From Gymnorhina tibicen (taxonomy: Eukaryota > Chordata > Aves > Passeriformes > Artamidae), in NCBI GenBank assembly GCA_013399875.1, contig VXAZ01002109.1, positions 1,423,901 to 1,487,900 on the forward strand: 64,000 nt of DNA, given 5' to 3'. The notes below the pieces were generated by a model that saw only the letters and a list, made by a program, of their open reading frames with translations, made no database searches and had not been told where the DNA came from. This document shows, piece by piece, positions 35,001-46,080 of the stretch (positions are counted from its first letter, which is position 1; every line of letters begins with the position of its first letter). The translations under genes and the position numbers were made by a program.

Positions 35001-37610
35001 GCAGGAACACTTTCCACTAGATGAGGTTGCTCAGAGCCCCATCCAACCTGGCTTTGAACACTTCCAAGAATGGGGCATGTACAGCTTCTCTGGACAGCGT
35101 GTTCCAGTGCCTCACCACCCTCACAGCAAAGACCTTTCATCCCGCCAGAACTGCATTTCCCATGCCAGCTTCCTAAAGAGCGGTGTGTCAGCCTCAGTGT
35201 ATCAGTGTAATGGTAATTTAGTTGCCGCAGGGTGACAGTGCTTGACTAGACAAGATGCTGCATGACTTCCAGTACAGATAAGGGAGCAAACAAGGTACTT
35301 CTCAGGATGTTTGTAACAAAGGGAAAAGGAGACAAATGGAAAGAAATCCTGCATGTTTTCACACTGTAGTGGCAATCTCTCATGGCAACACAAATTAAGC
35401 CACAAGGTTGTGGATACAGAAAAGCCTGTTAGAAGGATTTTCCAGCTTCTTGCGGTGTTCTGTGTGAATCTTTCCTTTCTCATGCAAGCTATGAAAACAA
35501 TAAGATGTTTTTGTATAACTATCTGGACACCTGGTGTTTGTCTGAGACTTGTTTATGGTACACTGGTGTAATGTTATTGAAATGGGTGTTGTAAGACCTT
35601 AGCGAGTGACCCTAAGGGGTGGTTGGCTACTGACCAATCTCCTTGTGTGATTAAGACATATAAGTGGATAATTAATTAATTAAATATCACATTTTCCTGC
35701 TGACTACGCTTCATTTTCTTGTCTCTGCTACACAACCACACAAGGTGAATATGTAGGTGAGAAGAGGCTATTTTGCAAGCAATTGGCAACCAACAAAAAC
35801 AAGCTTGCCTAGCACACTAGTTAGAGACAAGGTAATATCTTACATTTCAAAATACAATATCCCACTCTTCCAATTCAAGGTATGCCTACTTTTATTTTAA
35901 ATTAGATTGAGCTTCAGTTTTGCAATTTTGTTTTTGCAATCATCAGTTCAATGGTGTTCACAAGTAGACAAAACCTTCAGTATGATTCTGAAAGATCTGG
36001 ATGTTTTGTTGCTTGGTACAGTTGTGGATTCTTCCCTCAAAGACACGCTGCCAGGAAACAACATCTGCAACAAGGTTTTTTATTCTCTACAGCCTTTCAC
36101 CAGAGGTGCAGTCTGGGGTAACTTGGCAAAGCAGTTAGTGTAGTTCCACCCTTCAGCACAATTGCCATCTCAGTTAGCTGATAAACATTGCTCCTCAAAG
36201 GAGCACTAGGTCTGCTCCCCAAACTGCTGTTTCAAAATCCTGCCATTCTTAGCACTGCAGAGAACCAATTGCTAAGAGAGCCCAGGTACTTAATCACCCT
36301 GCTAGTACATTCCGAGTGCAGCCCACTGCTCTTGAAAAGATAATCCATTCCTTGGGGACCTTGGGGATGATGCTGTGGAGGCCTGGCCTTGCAGAACCCT
36401 ATCAGCTACCTATGATTACCAGCTGCCTGTCGGGAACTTGCTGACTGAAGCCTCTCAGAGTGAGATTCCAAGAACTTTGCTAGATGAGGGGAGAGATAGT
36501 AGCAAATTTGGTTTTGTTCAAACAAGTCACAAGCCAGCAGGCAATACTGTGGCACAATTTTCGAAGAGAAGGCAAATTCTATGTCCTTGAGGCTGAAAAG
36601 AGAAATATTTCCTGGTAATATTGCTCATTGCAGTCATTTAACTCTATTTTGATGTGAGACTGGGAAAGAATGGCAACATAGAATTAAAATGAGATAATGA
36701 GGCCTGTATGTTGAAAGAGGGAACAATTTCTATCTTTGGGTATAGCTGTTTTTTAAGTGTTAGGAGTTAAGGAATACAAAGCAGCTCCACATAGCAGAGC
36801 TGGCCCTGGGAATGCCCTCTAGGCTATGAGATAATCCTGGGCAGAGGATTTCAGGTTTACATTAAATACCACACCAGCTCTGTTCCCCATTATGGTCAGT
36901 TTCCTTACCTGATAGTATCATTGCCATAGCAACCTACATCCCCTATGCCGAGATCATCAGCCAGCAACAGGACAAAGTTTGGCTGTGTGATGGTGGAAAG
37001 CTGTGTGAGGGGTGCCTGCAGAAGCAGACCAAAAATCAGAGGTGTAACCAGGGGAGACCTGAAACACAGAAGAAGGAAAGAAGACAATGACCTGGCCATT
37101 CATCACTCCCCCTGCGCGTGGCCAGAGACCCTCCGATGTGCGCTTGGCTGCAGACCAGACCGCTCTGTCCAGACACAGAGGGTGCGCTAAGTGTTTATCA
37201 TTTGCCCAAACTGATGTAATGAAGAGGAAAATGTCAGGACCATAACTTTAAATTTCCTCATTGTTTCCAAGTTTCCTGTGAGCAGTCGCACACAGGAATT
37301 TACATGTAGCAGAGGGCATACAAGTGATTTTGCTTCATGGCTTTGGATGTTTATTAAAAGTTGGTCTGGGAAGCTGAGAATGGGGTCAACTTCCTCTGAC
37401 ACGGTTTTCGCCCAGACTGGGATCTTTGGGTTGTGAAAAAGTTAGTAACAAGAAAAACAAACAAAAATCACATTGTGAGATAAACAATGCTACTCTTTTA
37501 TAACACAGTATTGCATCATAACTAAGCTTCACTCACTTTAGATCTAAGTGTGATATAACAGAAAGTTATGATTTTTTTTCTTACCAATGAGCTGTTAGTT
37601 GCCAAATCAT
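25672..37610 (-). CDS. ARSH: Arylsulfatase H-like gene, complete (gene span, 10 coding exons)
   Basis: This is a type I sulfatase predicted to act on sulfate esters in the lumen of the secretory pathway. Coding segments on the minus strand are 37585-37610, 36909-37058, 34550-34671, 33001-33123, 29511-29934, 28641-28777, 27289-27423, 26749-26911, 26334-26455 and 25672-26042. They total 1773 nt (590 codons plus stop), the usual size for ARSD/L/F/H. All junctions are GT-AG and in phase. Key residues are Asp43/44, Cys83 in C-T-P-S-R (formylglycine site) with Arg87, Lys142 and His144 in K-W-H, His298, Asp350-His351 and Lys375. Hydrophobic helices lie at about 195-217 and 222-243. The N-terminus resembles a signal peptide. 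ARSH is the best match by [16 protein letters not shown] and a C-terminus containing [12 protein letters not shown]. The same branch includes ARSF and ARSL, so the exact avian ortholog should be confirmed by phylogeny. Confidence 0.92.
26334..26455 (-). CDS. ARSH: ARSH-like coding exon 9
   Basis: This 122-bp exon encodes [11 protein letters not shown] and [21 protein letters not shown], a hallmark of the ARSD/F/H branch. Acceptor TTCCTGCTAG, donor ACA|GTGAGT. Confidence 0.95.
26749..26911 (-). CDS. ARSH: ARSH-like coding exon 8
   Basis: This 163-bp exon encodes [18 protein letters not shown] and [10 protein letters not shown]. Lys375 is the active-site lysine. The usual G-K-G-M-G reads G-K-A-M-G, a small change beside the lysine. 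Donor ACAG|GTACAA. Confidence 0.95.
27289..27423 (-). CDS. ARSH: ARSH-like coding exon 7: S-D-H-G-G
   Basis: This 135-bp exon is too short to stand out as an ORF but is clear by splice sites (TTGTGTTTACAG and AAAG|GTAAGA). It encodes [12 protein letters not shown] and [10 protein letters not shown]. Asp350 is a predicted calcium ligand. Confidence 0.94.
28641..28777 (-). CDS. ARSH: ARSH-like coding exon 6
   Basis: This 137-bp exon encodes [18 protein letters not shown], with the second His in the active-site position (His298), and ends [12 protein letters not shown]. Acceptor CTGTTTTGTAG, donor G|GTAAGT. Confidence 0.95.
29511..29934 (-). CDS. ARSH: ARSH-like coding exon 5: K-W-H and membrane hairpin
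   Basis: This 424-bp exon starts K-W-H-Q-G-V-N-C and carries the [15 protein letters not shown] block. Two hydrophobic helices follow (about residues 195-217 and 222-243), then C-I-M-M-R-N-H and E-Q-P-M. The S-D-C-Q and S-W-F-S-S-Y-G-F segments are closest to ARSH. Donor AAAG|GTGAAG. Confidence 0.95.
33001..33123 (-). CDS. ARSH: ARSH-like coding exon 4
   Basis: This 123-bp exon encodes [26 protein letters not shown] sequence and ends S-T-G-L-I-G. Acceptor TGTATTTTTAG, donor ATAG|GTATGG. Confidence 0.95.
34550..34671 (-). CDS. ARSH: ARSH-like coding exon 3: catalytic Cys motif
   Basis: This 122-bp exon encodes [18 protein letters not shown] and [16 protein letters not shown]. Cys83 is the residue modified to formylglycine. 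Donor TCAG|GTTTGC. Confidence 0.95.
34930..35165 (-). repeat. CR1 LINE 3' end
   Basis: Antisense CR1 tail beginning near AGAATGGTTTGGGCTGGAAG and continuing through CAACCTGGCTTTGAACACTT. It lies in the intron between ARSH-like coding exons 2 and 3. Confidence 0.9.
36909..37058 (-). CDS. ARSH: ARSH-like coding exon 2: signal peptide core and Asp pair
   Basis: The acceptor CTTCTTCTGTGTTTCAG sits at the position homologous to the paralog's acceptor. The exon encodes [11 protein letters not shown] and then [15 protein letters not shown], ending CAG|GTAAGG. The frame stays open upstream through the acceptor to an ATG at 37099 (19 codons further upstream), so an alternative start is possible (see findings). 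Confidence 0.9.
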
Positions 37611-37634
37611 TTCTGCATTTGGAGTGTTCAAATC
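37585..37634 (-). CDS. ARSH: ARSH-like first coding exon, predicted (ATG at 37610; 37611-37634 is 5'UTR)
   Basis: A 50-bp interval is bounded by a good acceptor (CTCTTGGTTTTGCAG) and a good donor (TG|GTAAGA). An ATG gives eight codons plus two bases, exactly the phase needed by the next exon. Together they encode [12 protein letters not shown] followed by a hydrophobic run, a plausible signal peptide. The first ATG in the exon (at 37620) meets a stop after two codons. Its coding part plus the next exon equals 176 nt, the same sum as in the neighbouring paralog, which supports the model. Confidence 0.55.
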
Positions 37635-39508
37635 CTGCAAAACCAAGAGTACCTTGTCATAGTTACATCTTCCTAGTAGTCACTGCAATAAAAATAGATT
37701 AATAACTTAATCAAAGCCTGTTAACATTGTTTTATTTACTCCAGTGCACCTCAGATCAGACCCTAAATGAAGAAGAGTAAAGGCATTAGTATTATTTTTA
37801 TTGCCCTTCACTTATTAGAGGAATTTTTCTTTTTTGTGTAAAGAAGTTTATCTCAAAATAGCAAAATAGTTCCATTTGCTTACTTGAATCATCTGCATAA
37901 AAATACTTACTCTTCAGAAAGGAACAAAAAGTTTTTTAAAATCCAGTCCTCAATATAATTTACTTTTCTGTAATCATAGTAGCAGCATTGTGCTTTTTTG
38001 TATAATGTGCTAAGTTTCCTTTCAGGCTTGTAAAAGGTATTTTTAGTTGTAGAAATTCTAGTCATCTTTTTCCAACAACTATAATTTCTTAGAAGAATTT
38101 GTGACCTGTTGTTATTTAACTCTGAGAATGAAGAGGTTTCTCCAAGGCTTTTCCTTTCACTGTCAGGAGACAAACTATTTAAAGACTTTGAAGTAAGGGC
38201 CAAGTGAGTTTGGTTCAAAAGCTTTAAAAATATCTTTCAAAATTATCTCATGTCTGGCTGAACTGTCCCAAGCATCTCAGTTTTATAAATTATGTTTGTT
38301 TCATATTTATTTTTGTTTTCCAGAAATTATGCACCAGGCAATTTAGTTAATAGCCATAGTTCATACATTTTATCTATCAACGCTACAAGCTTTGATGGGA
38401 AAAATTAAATTTCTCTGCTTAGAAACCCGGCATCCAAACACTTGCTTACAAGCACCAGAGCTGATGCAGCGTTGCTTTCTAAACACTCAGTTTTCTGCAT
38501 TTGAGTTTGTGCCTTTGCTGCATCCTAAGTAGTTACAGGAAAAGTGCTGGAGAACACGTCAGCCATCTTTTACATTTACATACTATGAGCCTCCAAAGCA
38601 GTTGAAGTAAAAGGGAGTTGGAAATAATCCAAGATTTAATTGTGCAGTTGGTTGTCACTAACTACTTGTGTTTCACAGTAGAGAGACACTGATTTAAAGC
38701 ACAGCCTGGAGCTTCCCCAGAAGCTGCGTGGAAAACAGCAGGCAATATACAGCAACCAGTTACTGGTTTATTGTACTGACTGGTGTTATCCCTGTCGAGC
38801 CATTTCCTCAGTGAAAGGTGATGGGAGTCCAGGCAGACAAACTGCAAGCAAACAGTCCCCTCTGCTATCTGAACTGAATTCAGCTTAAAGCAAAACTGTT
38901 TCCTCCCTCTCCCACTGTTAATCCCTCCCCCAAAGTAATTTAGTTTTTGTCCGTTTCTTCATCTATTTTAATAATCCTGGGGGAAATAGCTTGCATATCT
39001 TTCATGTTTTATCAGTTGTTTTCCTGTATTGATTCAAAATTTATAATCAGTCTTTAGCTTTCCAACAAAATACTTACAAGATACTAAAATCCCAATTCAA
39101 GCCAGTTTTCATAAGAGAAAATAGTCATATTTTTAGCTGTACTCTTATACACTCTTCTTGAGAAGAGTACGCATTTGTGGCATCAGTTTGGCAACACTCA
39201 GTGAAAAGTCACACAGGTAATACCACTCAATTCAGTACTGTTCAGTCTGGGAAAATTTCCTTTAAAAATTACGATTCTGTAGACTTGATACAGATAAAAG
39301 AAAACCCAGACTTGTAAACACATAGCCTGCAGCTCTTACTTTGTACATAGTCTTGTATGAGAATAATGTTGTTGTAACAGGAAAAGTATTTCAAATACTT
39401 CCTTGGGATATTTTTAGCTACAGAAGAAAAAAAAAAAAAAAAAAATTCCAAACAGCCATTAAAATTTTCCTGTGTATTTCCTGACATAGTAAGGGAGGAA
39501 TACATTAC

Positions 39509-39901
39509 CTGGTCAAGTTATGTTCCAAGCAGGCAGCTGATAGACTGGCGACTTAAAACCATTCCAAACTTTTTCAGCACGAGGACTGCTGCTACTGTGC
39601 AGCGTTTCTGAAGGCGGTCCTGAAATGTGCCCTAGCTGCACATCCCACAGCTCACCACAGGAAAAGCGTGTTATGCCAGAGCTTTCAAGCAGCTGGATGT
39701 CCTGGCTTATCATTCTTGGAATCTCAAGCTGCACATCCCCCTGCTGTTTGCACAACTCTGATATTCACACGACGTGTGAGGGTCGGGCTGGGGAACGCCA
39801 CAGATGTAGCTCAAATGCTTTCTGCTTAACCACCAGTCTCTCAACGGACGGGAATGATCTCCTTCGAGTCGGAGACACTCCCGTGAAAGGCACTATAAAT
39901 A
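39509..39901 (-). promoter_or_regulatory. Candidate promoter and 5' noncoding exon of the ARSH-like gene
   Basis: This stretch has clearly more CpG than its surroundings. A TATA-like box (TATTTATA on the minus strand, 39894-39901) would place a start near 39865. A CAG|GTAATG donor ends the interval at 39509 and could splice to the acceptor at 37634. The would-be exon contains an 80-codon upstream frame starting at 39755. The TATA sequence reads TATAAATA on the plus strand, so the orientation is not certain. Inferred from sequence only. Confidence 0.35.
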
Positions 39902-40486
39902 ACAGCTCCCGATAAACCTCTCCTCACTTCCACCAAGGAAAAGAGAAAATAGCTGTACTTACAGAACAGCAGTTCTTTGTTGTAGAAATAGAAACTGAGC
40001 TAATTTCTTCACTTTAGGGCAACCCTGAGTGCCTGCTGCAGTTAGGTGGTTATCTCTGCACATTTAGGGAGAAATAGTTCTAGGGCGGGGAGGAAATGCC
40101 AGTAAGAGGCTTGAATTTGCTTTTTCAGAAAATGAGTCATTCAGCTTCACTTCTGAGTGCTGCCTGTTTTCTAGTCATCGCTCAAAGGGACAAATTAAGG
40201 TTACATGCTGGCTAATGCTTACTTTCTTGATTTTTTCTTATTTGAGTCCTCTTGTACTGAGTGTTTCGTGACAGCATGAGGCATTACCCAACAGCAATCT
40301 TGCTTTATTAACAGAGAATTTCCTGCATTTTCGTATCTTATGAGAGAAGGGAGATGTTGTGAGTTGGTGGTATCAATTGCAATGCTCAGGTTGGATTGGT
40401 GGTGGAGTATGTCTGAGGCAAGTTACAGCACCAGGGGTGATCCCTTCCCTGCTCCCTCCCACCACAACATTAGCATGCTGGAGTGG

Positions 40487-41089
40487 TGTGCTAGTTTGAA
40501 AGCAAACTAGTGAGAGAGTCCAAGTCAGAAATACAATTTAATAGGAAAAATAAAATAAATGCAGCAGCGCAAAAAAAAACCAACCCACTGACAAGGTCAG
40601 AGCACAAACCTGACCCTCTGACAACCACTGGGTTGGTAACAGTCCAGTTAGATGGTGAAGTCCAGTTAGATGGTGCAGTCCTCCTGGAGTGATGGTTCTG
40701 TTGAAGGGTCCGGTCTTCCTCTGAAGGTCCAGCAGTGTTGTAGGAGGGCCTGGTCTTCCTTGGAAAGTCCAGTGGTGTAGATCTTGTCCTCTGGGATCCC
40801 AGTAGATAAGTCTGCCTCTGCTGTTCCAGGCCCCAGATTTTATCCCGGTGGGAATGCTTGGTTCCTTCCCCCTGGGTGGAGCATCTCACAGTGGGATGGT
40901 GAGTCATGGGGCAAGGCACTGATGGGCCCATTAACAGGAGATAGTCCAGGTGCAGGTTATCTCTGAGTCATGGGGCAAGGCATTGTTGGGCCCATTAACA
41001 GGAGACAGTCCCGAGCGAGGAGGCAAGGAACATCGGCACACCTGGTTTTCAACAGCTCATGGTAATAGAATACACTGTAACCCAGGACA
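40487..41089 (-). mobile_element. Solo LTR, ERVL-like
   Basis: On the minus strand it begins TGTCCTGGGTTAC, a start familiar from avian ERVL LTRs, and ends CTAGCACA. It is flanked by perfect 5-bp duplications AGTGG (40482-40486 and 41090-41094), the size expected for ERVL. It contains an 18-bp tandem repeat (40641-40675) and a 64-bp-period duplication (40901-40948 and 40965-41011). No internal retroviral region is present. Confidence 0.78.
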
Positions 41090-43282
41090 AGTGGTTAAGC
41101 CAACGTGCGAAGAAGAAGTGCTCTGCCTGGTTTTACTTCTCTCAGTGTCTGCTTTCTGATCCCCACCTGCATTACAGAATCCCAGTCTGTACCTCTCTAG
41201 CTCCCATTCCCCTCATTGAGCCTTTAGCATTTCAAGGATTCATTAAGGTCTATAGGATTTCTTGTTGTCTGATGCCCTCTACTGCTGCATATTTTCTAAA
41301 ATGAAACACCTTCTGAGCTGCTTCCGGGTTTTTCTGTCCAGGTTGCAATCAATCCCTGCAGGGCCCTGCTGACTGAGAGAGCCTCTTTTGCATCTGGGGC
41401 CATCTCCACAGCTCACATATCCTTGTTGTGTTTTTTTCCAGGACTTCCTGCAAATTCTATAGAGTTTGTAACAGAGAGCCACAAACTGTAACTGCTATGT
41501 TATTTACTAAATTTAGAATACAGCAGAAAATTGAATGCATGTCTGCAGTTACACTGCAGGAACATGCTTTTGCTGTGATTTACACAGCCCTCTTTAAACA
41601 CAGAGAAAGCCAGACCAGTTTGCTGGTCTAAGTAGCACTTGTTGAAGTCTGGCTGCTGGAAATTGCCACCTGGGCACACCTATGATGTAATGAAGTTAAA
41701 GGAGAGAGGGTTGTGCTTGTGGTCTAAAGACTTTCAGAGGGACAACTTGCGCCCATTTGGATGTTTGATCTTTGAAGGAGGAAAAGGTGAATGCCCTCTC
41801 ACTGGCATTTAAAAGGTCTAGGCAAAGCTAATTCTGTTCCTAACCACTGCATTGAATTTGCACTAGCTGGTTTTCTGTGGGGAAGTATTATAAAAGTCTT
41901 TATTTTTTCAGAATGTGGAATGAATGTCCAATTTTGCAGAAGCCTTGTATACTCCTGTCTTTTTACCCTCGTTTTCTTTACTGAGTGCTAGAGGCAGTAA
42001 CACTCTATGATCCTGTTAAAGTGCTTCAACATCTAGGAGCTGAAGGCCCGAGTTAGTGGAGTTTGATGTAGGATATGATGATCAAGGGGCTCCCTCTAGC
42101 GACTACTTCCTTATATTTGTTTAAGAGTACAGGGGATCCACACTCCACCTTTCTAAAAGTCATTGCACAATGATGTTATGGTGTTAATTCTTGGAACTCT
42201 GATTTATACTAGGTCTTCAAGGCCCAGATGCCCAGGAGCAGTTGCAGAGCCTTACCTGTCGCCCTGGAGCACACAATACAGGTTTGCGACATCGGGAAGA
42301 AGCCTGGTTCATGTATTCCAGGACTGCTCTGCAACGCGAGCCAAACTGCAGGAGCTGGGGGTGAGTGGGAGAGGTGCTTCAAAAGTGCTCTCCTGGTCTG
42401 GGGCAAAACAGTAATTCAGATGCCCCAATTCCTGTCTAAGGCTCGACTTATAGCTGGTAAGTAATGCAATTAATATACTTAGAAGGCTGTAATGCAATTA
42501 ATTGTCCACATGGTTTCCAATAGGAGACATAATCCAGTGCTGTTTTCTCCTGCACCACAGAATGGGTTCATATCACCTGGCTTTCACTACCAAAAAATTA
42601 ACTGTTCACATCTAAGCCTGCTGTCCAGACCCTATGATCAATGGTGAAAGACAGTCACATTGAGGGCAGTCCAGCTGTCCTATAATGCTATTCTAGGATG
42701 AGACGAAACATCCGTTGAAGGTTCCAGTCTATCTTTAATGCCTGTACAGAGAGAATTTGTATGGCTCTGTATTCAAGTTAGATTGAGAGTGGTTAAAGTG
42801 ATACAAAACCGTACTGTTAGTAATTCTACTAAGAGAGCAAACGAATATTACCATACAAAAAATTTTATGAAAACTATTTTTATTACAACATTTTCAGTAT
42901 TGTCTGAAAGGTGAGTTTGTATTTTTTAAGTTTAAGGAAAACCACCTGATATGAATTAAACAATCCTACTATTAGAACAATGCAGATGCATTTAATTTAA
43001 TTTAATTAGAAAACCTATGTACTTCTAATTCTCTTGGCATTGAAGCTGTTAAAAGTAAAGTATTTAGTTAGATTTTCAACTGGAATTGAAAAAAGCATAA
43101 ACCAAAATGTCAAAAGAGGAGGAAGATATACTCTGTATTGCATTCTTGGTGTGTATTTCTCAAGACATCCAGCTGCAAGGCATAAAAAGGCAGTGACACA
43201 TACGTATTATGGGAGATCAAGGGGCCCCAGAAAGCCCCGTGTGAGTACTTTGAGAAACCTCACTGTTTGTTTTTTTTTCAGC

Positions 43283-43830
43283 AGGACTCGTGAGGCTTCA
43301 CCTCGAATCCTGTGTTTAGTTTTGGGTCCCACATGACAAGAAAGACATTGGGATGCTGGAGCATGGCCACAGAAGGCAACAAAGCTGGTGGTGGATCTGG
43401 AGCAAAGTCTGATGAGGAGCAGCTAAGGAGCTTGGGGTGTTCAGTTTGAAGAAAAGGATGCTCAGGGAAGACCTTATTGCTCTTTGCAACTACCTGACAG
43501 GTAGGAGGCTGTAGCAAGGCAGGAGTACTTGGTCTTCTCCCAGGTATCAAGCTAAATAATCAGAGAAAATGTTGAAAATGCTTCAAGTTGTGCCAGGGGA
43601 GGTTTAAATTAAATATTATGAAAAATTTCTTATTTGCAAGGGTTGTCAAGCATTGGAACAGGCTGCCCAGGGAAATGGTGAGTCACCATCTCTGGAAATA
43701 TTTAAAAGACATGTAGATGTGACACTTAGGGACATGGTTTAGTGGTGGACTTGGCAGGCTGGGTTAATGGTTACACCCAGACGATTTTAGAGTTCTTTTC
43801 CAGCCTAAACAATCATGTGATTCTATGTCT
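43283..43830 (+). repeat. CR1 LINE, older copy
   Basis: Diverged CR1 3' region containing TTGGAACAGGCTGCCCAGGG and ending TGTGATTCTATG. Several deletions distinguish it from the younger copies at 2.1 and 47.5 kb. Confidence 0.88.
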
Positions 43831-45669
43831 GAGTGAGAATGTGTGGGTACCAATCTAAACAAAATAACAAAAATAGTTACAGTGAAAAGGATTTCTAGAA
43901 TTTACATGAAACAGATTTGACTGGGAAATATTCTTCCTCTCATGTTTTACTATCCAAAGACAAGGAGATCAGTTTTGGGAGAAACAAAACCCATCACAAG
44001 TGCAACATACTTAAGAAATTATGATTCCCAATGGTAAAAAAATGTGTCTACTACCAGATATGAGTTGTTTCTCATCTACATAATGTAAACATTCTCTCAA
44101 TTTCTTCTCTGTTAGCCACTGGTAGCTGTAGCAGTATAAGCATTTGGAGATTGAGATATCTGTGAAGTTCCTTGAAATAAAAATATTCTGAATTGTACTT
44201 TGGTTGAATGAATGAATTTTAGGAAAGGTTTCCATTATAATGCTGAAAGATAAAGCAACTCATACCAAAAATACCTTAACCCCTCACCACCTGCAGCTGA
44301 GAGAGGTTCAGAATCACCACAACAAAGCACTAAGACAGACACAGGTAGGCACAGCAGAGTGAGGTCAGCAGCAGTCAGCAGTAAACATTAAGCTTTCTCA
44401 TCACCATTATCATAAATTTGGGAACTGTCAAACAGGATTTTGGCACTTATCTATATAATTGTTTTTGGAATTTAGGTAAGACTGAGTTTCACCATCCCAA
44501 ACTCCGTCCTCACACGCACAGCTAAATCTTCCCTTCAGCTGTGGGGGACTGTCTTGCGCTTGCCCTGCAGAGCAGGAGTGATGAGAGAGGAGACCTGAGG
44601 TACACATTTGATTCCCCTCCCAGGCTCAGGACAGTGCTCAACTCCAGGTGCCCTACTTCTTCAACAAGAGCACTAACTACCAGGCTATTATCTGTAATAA
44701 GGTCAGGACACCACTTCCTTCTCTTGTGGCCAGGTTTTGGAATGAAACTGTGTCATGCTCTGGGCTTTCATCAGTAAGGGTGACTAGTCCATGAATGTCA
44801 AACAGGTTTCAGCTTGAGATAAGTACTGATACATGCCATTTAGCTGCTCTGGGGTATATGTGTTGGCAGAATATTTGACATGAAGAAGATTTACCCATGG
44901 AGATTCAAAAGCCTACAGATTCTGCTACTGTTCAGGCTGCCTAAATAGATGTGTGAAGTCAGGATGAATCGTGTACTGGGACTACAATGACTCGCATTTC
45001 ATCTGAATCATGCTTTTGGTGGCTTTCAGTAAGTACCTTGGTAACATGTTCAGTTTTCATGGTGCTTGTGGACCTCTCTACCCAGGAGTTCACTAAAAGC
45101 ATTTTTCGGGCTAGCACATACAGTTCAGAGAGTGCAGATGAAATTCCTAGTGGCCTGTGAAGAGGCACTGAGTCTGCTCCCAGGGAAGCTTTTGCTGCTG
45201 GGTGAGTGAGTAGTGGAAGCTAGGTCAGAGTCCGTGGGTTGAATAAATGCTAGACAGCTCAGCTGAGTGGAATGCAGCGGGGCTCAATTTGGCAGGAGAA
45301 AGGACTTTGAAACAGGATTAAGGAGAAGGTTCTGCCTTTCCATAGCAGGGGCAAGTAGACAGACACAGGCAGAACTCACCACTGCCACTGCTGAGGATAC
45401 CCCCAAGCTGTACTTGAGACCTGGACCTTCCTTGCTAAGCAGAAGGAAAGGCCCTATTTGTCTGCGAAGTCAAGGTAAAGCAGTATTATAACTATCCATG
45501 CATGTCTGACGTGACTGGGTTTTTTGATTTTGTCCAGCAGGAGAAAAAATAAATTAATAAAATGAAATAGAAATGGAGAGAGAAAGAAAAAGAGAGAAAC
45601 TATTGGACCTGTGGAGTTGGTCCAATATTTAAAAGTAATTGAGAGATTCAAGTAAATTAATTTTCCTAT

Positions 45670-46080
45670 GTAAACTACTGTACAAGTAGTTGAGAGTGCT
45701 TGCATGCTTCTCCTCTTTACAAAATATCCTGGGTAACGTCAGCTGGTACAGCCTGTCCCTACAGCAGAGGTGCTCCATCCCTCTCACCATCTTGGTGTCT
45801 CTCTTCTGTACTCGCTCCAACAGGTCCGTGTCCTTCCTGTGCTGGGTACCCCAGAGCTGGATGCAGCACTGCAGGTGGGGTCTCACCAGAGCAGAGCAGA
45901 GGGGCAGAATCTCTCCCTCACCCGGCTGCCCATGCTGCCTTGGATGCAGCCCAGGATACAGTTGGATTTCTGGGCTGCAAGTGCACGTTGATGGGTCAAG
46001 TCCAGCCTCTCACCCACCACCACTCCCAAGTCCTTTTCAGCCAGGCTGCTCTTGATCTGTTTATCCCCTTAAATGCCAAG
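45670..46080 (-). repeat. CR1 LINE fragment
   Basis: Antisense CR1 with ACCCCAGAGCTGGATGCAGC and CTGCAGGTGGGGTCTCACCA blocks. It lies in the spacer between TNFSF13B and the ARSH-like gene. Confidence 0.9.

Noticed and set aside
40491..40931. 146-codon minus-strand ORF
   Set aside because: It lies inside the ERVL-like solo LTR; LTRs carry no protein gene, and the frame is explained by composition and internal repeats.
42228..42414. CpG-containing segment with a GGGGTGAGT donor-like end, considered as an exon
   Set aside because: No frame gives a recognisable peptide, and the pyrimidine tract before the AG is poor.
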